A DNA stretch of 64,000 nucleotides from Sodiomyces alkalinus F11 (taxonomy: Eukaryota > Ascomycota > Sordariomycetes > Glomerellales > Plectosphaerellaceae), in assembly GCF_003711515.1 (NCBI RefSeq), contig NW_021167081.1:4073061-4137060 (forward strand), written 5' to 3'. Within the stretch, counting starts at the first letter, position 1, and each line of letters opens with the position of its first letter. The translations under genes and the position numbers were made by a program. The notes below the pieces were generated by a model, which searched no databases, was not told where the DNA came from, and worked only from the letters and a program-made list of their open reading frames with translations. Shown here in pieces: positions 60,132-64,000 of this stretch.

Positions 60132-60324
60132 TATTAGAATATAAATAAGGCACGCGGAATTATATATATATTGATCTAAGTAAAGTTTATAATACTTCAC
60201 GAGTATATCTAACTATACGGAAAAAGCAGGGGAAATAAGGGTGGATATATAGGACTAAGGTACTCCACACGTCTAATATAATATAGTTTATTATACCCCG
60301 ATAAGGTGGCTGTGGCATCTAATA
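60132..60324 (-). repeat. 5' LTR of Copia-1 copy B
   Basis: Direct repeat of 54392-54584; it ends TCTAATA and is followed by the target duplication TAGAG. Confidence 0.9.
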
Positions 60325-63300
60325 TAGAGCGTACTATATAAAGGAAATCCTCCGTAATACTCTACCTAATAAAACCTAATAGGTAAAAAACCAAAGCAAA
60401 ATAACTAGACCGCAGGAACTGTGGTTTACGCCCTATACTACTCTGCCGAGGCTATTTTAGTAGCTAAAAGGTAGGCCGATAAGGCCTGTATTCCTTTTTT
60501 AGTACTAAATAATAGCGGCAGAGATAGCGGTAGGCCTGCTAGGGCTTCCCGCAGACCTTCCCGCAGGGCTTTTCGTTCTTCTTTATAAAAAGGGCAGGAA
60601 AGAATAACGTGTATTATATCCTGTATAGGGGAGCCGGAACAGGAATAGCAGTCGTTAGCGTAGTTTTAGGCCCTTTTTTAGTGGGGTTGTAGGTATCTAA
60701 AGCCGGTTTTTAACTACATAAAAGCCGATTTTACCCACCTAGGGCCTTATATTAGTAATGTTTTCGGGAGAAATAGAGGTTATCGCGGACTAGTTGCCGA
60801 TATAGGCGGCCTAATCGAACCGATTTACCTCTTTTCTCCTCCTCCTATTCGTGATTCTACAGGGGTTTTTAGTCTTAAATAAGGGCTTTATTTACCCGGC
60901 GTTTTAGGTGGCTAAGGGTAACTAAGCTAACGGATTTAGTAGCCTTTTCGGGGTTTAACGCCCCTTTAGCTACGTTATCCGCTAGTTTATTCCCTTCTAT
61001 CCCCACGTACGAGGGGCACCACCACACAGAAACCGATATACCTAGTACTTTAAGGCGTGAAATAAGGTCTTTAGCTTCTATAGCCCACTATAAGGTGCAC
61101 TGAAGCTTTTAAATAGCCGTCTAAGAATCACTAAAAATATAGCACTCTAGGGGCCTCGTCCTCTACTCTAGAGCAGCGTTAAGGGCCTGGAGAATAGCGT
61201 ATAAATTAGCGTCCGCGACTTCGGTAGCGGTCCTTAGGTTAAAGCCTATAGCTTTATAGGGCCTTCGGGTATTAGTCTACTATATTATAGCGGCTATAGC
61301 CTGCAAGGGTCCTTTAGGAGGCCTAGTAGGGTGACCTAGGGAGCCGACGGTATAGACAATAGCAGCCTATTCCCCTAGGCCTTATTATATTTCAGCGAGG
61401 GCTTCGAGGTAGGCTATTTTCTAGTCGAGGGTATCGGGGCCAGGGCCAGGGTTAGTGGCTATAATAGGCCGGTCTTTAGGGAAAAAGGGCCTTAGATCCG
61501 CTAAGGCTTCCGAAGCCTAGGGGACCTCCCACCTAGCCGAAGGGCCCTTAATATCCTAAGACTGACCTATTAAAGCCGCTATTTCTAGGCCTAGCCTAAA
61601 TAGCTATATACTAGGTAGAAGGTTCTATAGCTGGTTAAGGCCTTCGTGGTTTTCGCTTAGTAGGAGCTAGCGTCTAATAGGGTAGTTCGGTAGGAATTTT
61701 AAGGTTCTAAAAGCATAAAGCCTATTAGACCTAGTTAACCGAACCGCCGCTAGGGCGACTACTGCTTTAAGTTCTAAAGGCCGTAGAGGGGCCCCTATAA
61801 ACGCACCTAAGGCCCTGACTAGGGCCCCGTACTATAGTCGTTCTAGACGATCTATAACGTGTTTTTTCGGTAATTCAGGGTCCTATTAGAGCTACGAGCC
61901 AAAATAGGCTAGGGAGGCTATACAGGCTATATATAGCTGCGGTAAAACCTTAAAGGAAAGGCCCCTCTATAAGCTAGCTAACCTATATAGCCTGATTAGG
62001 GCCTTTAAAGCCGAATTTAGTCGTTCTTCGATATAGGGTTTAAAGGATAGCTTAGGGTCTAACTAGACCCCTAGCCACCTAATAGCACCTAGCGTGGGTT
62101 TAACTAGGTGCCCCCCTATAGTGACCGGAGTGTCTTCTTTAGAGCGTCTTCGATAGAAGTGAATAAGCTCTTTTTCTTTAAGGTCGAAGAGGACTTAGTT
62201 AACTTTTACTGCGTTAAAAAGGGAGGCTACGGCCTTTTCTAGGATTTTACAGTTTTTCCTAGTCGACGGAGATACTATAGATAGCTAAACATCGTCGATA
62301 TAGGATAACTAAACACCCTAAAAATCCGGTCCCGCTATAACCTTTCTAATATAAATTAGGAAAAGGATAGGGGAAACCGGAGAGCCTTATACAACCCCTA
62401 TATTTAAGGGGGTAGGCTACTAGACCTGCCCCTCGAAGGCTAGTTAGATTCGCCTGTTTTCTGTAAAAGAGGCTACCTATTTAACTAGGTTTGAGGGTAG
62501 TTAGAGTTCCTAAAGGGTCCTAAGTAGCAAGGGACTGGCGACGTGATCGAAGGCTCCTTTGATATCTAAGAATAGCGTGGAAATCACAGGACTTTAGCGT
62601 GATTTACGCTATTTTTCGATATAGTGGAGGAGGAGAAGGGCTATATCGATAGCAGAGCGCTATTTTCTTTCCCCTATTTAACTAGGGTGTAGAAGGTCAT
62701 CGCGGGTATTAGCTATAAAGCTAAGCCTAGCAGCTATAACCCTTTCGAGGACTTTACCTAGGCAGTTTAGAAGGGCTATAATCCTATAAGACTTAGGATT
62801 TAAATAGTCCTTCTTTCCCGGCTTCGGTAAAACGACTCCTAGGGCTTCTTTCTAGCAGGTAAGATAGTACCCTACTATAAATAGTGCTGTATAGGATTAT
62901 AAAAAGGACCCGGGGATAATTTTATAGGCCTGCTAGATCGGCTTTAGACTAATCCTATCAGGCCGTAGGGCTTTCCCCTTACTAGTACTGAAGATAGCGC
63001 GTTATAGTTCGGTAGTCTAAAGGCTAGGCCACTCCCACGGTCTTCTAAGGCCCTTACTGCGTGATCTAGTCAGGCTCTAGGGACCGTTAGAAGGGTAAAA
63101 GGGGCCTAAGTCCCCCGAACGGCCTATAAATATAGGGGCTTTAGGGGCGTTGGTGGCGGATAGTATAGGAAAACGGGTCTAAAGTAGGGCGTTGTATTTA
63201 TCTTCGAAGTCATAGGCTTTCTGTTTTGTAGGCGTTCGAATTGGTGGTATTTTCGCGTTAAGGCCGCTCTTTATATAGTTATAGGCCTTGAAAATTTCGG

Positions 63301-64000
63301 GGCCTTCGGCGTAGGCTAGGAAGGCCTCCTAGTGGTCGATTTTTGCTGTTTTTACTGCCCTATGGTAGGTGTTCTAAGCTTCTTTCTAGGAGGTTTCTAA
63401 AGGCGCTAGCTAGGAAACCGAGGCCCCCTTTTTAGACGTCTTTCTAAGTACCCTAAAAGCCCTATTAGCTAATTTTCGCAGGGCCTTTAGCTCTTTAGTC
63501 CACCACGGTTTCGAATACTCTACTACCCTTAACTTAGGTACTATAGTCTAAAGCGCTAGAGTAATAGTATCTAAGAGGCAGCGACCTACAGAGTCCTAGT
63601 CCGAGGCGTTAATAGCCTATTAGAGGTCCCGATTAAGGCTAGGTTCTAGGCTTTTTGGAGTACTAGTAAATAGGTCCTAATCCGCTAGCTTATAATTATA
63701 AGCCGGCGGGAGAGACCTATTTATCGGACCTTTAGAGCCTAAAATAGTAGCCGAAAGGAGGATAGCGCGGTGTAAGGAGGTAGTATTCTCGATATACTCC
63801 TACTTATCGAAGCGGAGATAATCGAAGCCGGGCGTATAAAAGGCTAGGTCTATAACCGACTCTTAACGAAGATTAGACCTAAAAAAGGTCCCCCAGTTTA
63901 GGTTTACTTCTTCAGAATCCACTAAATAGGTAGCTCCGAGGCTATCTAACCAGTCTACTAGGGCCTAGGCCTTAATAGAAGCCTGGTTAGTAGTAGCTCC
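60325..64000 (-). mobile_element. LINE B: Tad1-like element, second copy of the LINE A family, runs off the window end
   Basis: The reverse complement aligns with LINE A from about 42306 to 45850. Minus-strand content: a C-terminal cysteine motif (about 60590-60660), RNase H (about 60850-61450), RT (about 62000-62900) and part of the endonuclease (63850-64000). The 5' half lies beyond the window. The 3' end is at 54275-54391, across Copia-1 copy B. Differences from LINE A are mostly transitions plus the 130-bp segment LINE A lacks. Confidence 0.88.
60330..64000 (-). pseudogene. LINE B ORF2 (RNase H, RT, partial endonuclease), interrupted
   Basis: RIP-type stops at many former Gln/Trp codons. 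It retains a region beyond RNase H encoding CYSCSGSPIQDIIHVILSC, a CX2C...H...C cysteine motif common at the C-terminus of fungal LINE ORF2. The RNase H and RT frames mirror those of LINE A. Confidence 0.8.

Larger units (their letters stand above)
54392..60324 (-). mobile_element. Copia-1 copy B: structurally complete Ty1/Copia element, RIP-degraded, inside LINE B
   Basis: 5,933 bp with two 193-bp LTRs (54392-54584 and 60132-60324) and a perfect 5-bp target duplication TAGAG (54387-54391 and 60325-60329). On the minus strand: a 5' LTR; a primer-binding site resembling the initiator-tRNA-Met anticodon arm (60121-60131); gag (about 59230-59900, with THLKLINAA and LEDFIKLYLDTKTYKVNTYK); integrase; RT (YVNDIILIY about 55815-55840, one Asp to Asn); RNase H; a polypurine tract (54585-54593); and a 3' LTR. 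All domains carry TAG/TAA stops. The plus frame at 56863-57054 is a shadow. Confidence 0.92.

Noticed and set aside
1..64000. Centromere or secondary-metabolite/effector cluster
   Set aside because: AT-rich RIPped repeats would fit a centromere in some fungi, but nothing here is diagnostic; no backbone enzyme or secreted small Cys-rich ORF is seen in the islands.

Overview
This window looks like a filamentous ascomycete (Pezizomycotina, plausibly Sordariomycetes) with an active or past repeat-induced point mutation (RIP) system. Two short islands of normal composition each carry one single-copy host gene. About 58 kb of AT-rich, stop-riddled transposon sequence surrounds and separates them. 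In the transposon parts, frames can be followed for kilobases if TAG/TAA is read through. The stops fall where Gln or Trp is expected, ATG is very scarce, and Cys/His ligands have become Tyr, all as expected from C-to-T change at CpA on both strands. That is why ATG-based ORFs are almost absent from 5 to 50 kb.

Layout: 1-1950, minus-strand Ty3/Gypsy pol remnant. About 1990-4830, island 1 with an ING-family PHD-finger gene (2617-3957, minus). 4831-5620, DNA element with 130-bp inverted termini. 5838-10447, truncated Copia (copy A, minus). 10545-11035, 108-bp tandem array. 12188-16419, LTR element with a gag-like frame and no recognisable pol. 16420-18780, unassigned sequence, a T-rich minisatellite and a 300-bp patch that escaped RIP. 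18790-23309, Gypsy chromovirus remnant (minus). 23310-36793, Copia-2 (plus), split in its reverse transcriptase by LINE D (28492-35061). 36794-38650, internal fragment of a third Copia. 38677-46000, LINE C 5' piece (minus), itself split by nearly full-length LINE A (39850-45962, plus). 46001-50950, unassigned degraded repeats. About 50950-53620, island 2 with a three-exon CASP/Coy1 Golgi gene (51082-53381, minus). 53621-54274, gag-like fragment. 54275-64000, LINE B (minus, runs off the window), split by Copia copy B (54392-60324), which still has both LTRs and a 5-bp target duplication.

The two host genes have no evident functional link. One is a predicted histone-mark reader of an acetyltransferase/deacetylase complex, the other a Golgi coiled-coil tether. 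They share only their setting, as GC-balanced islands inside mutated repeats. The transposon part is best read as layered insertions whose relative ages follow from the nesting (Copia-2 before LINE D; LINE C before LINE A; LINE B before Copia copy B), followed by RIP. No rRNA, tRNA, CRISPR array or telomeric array was seen.
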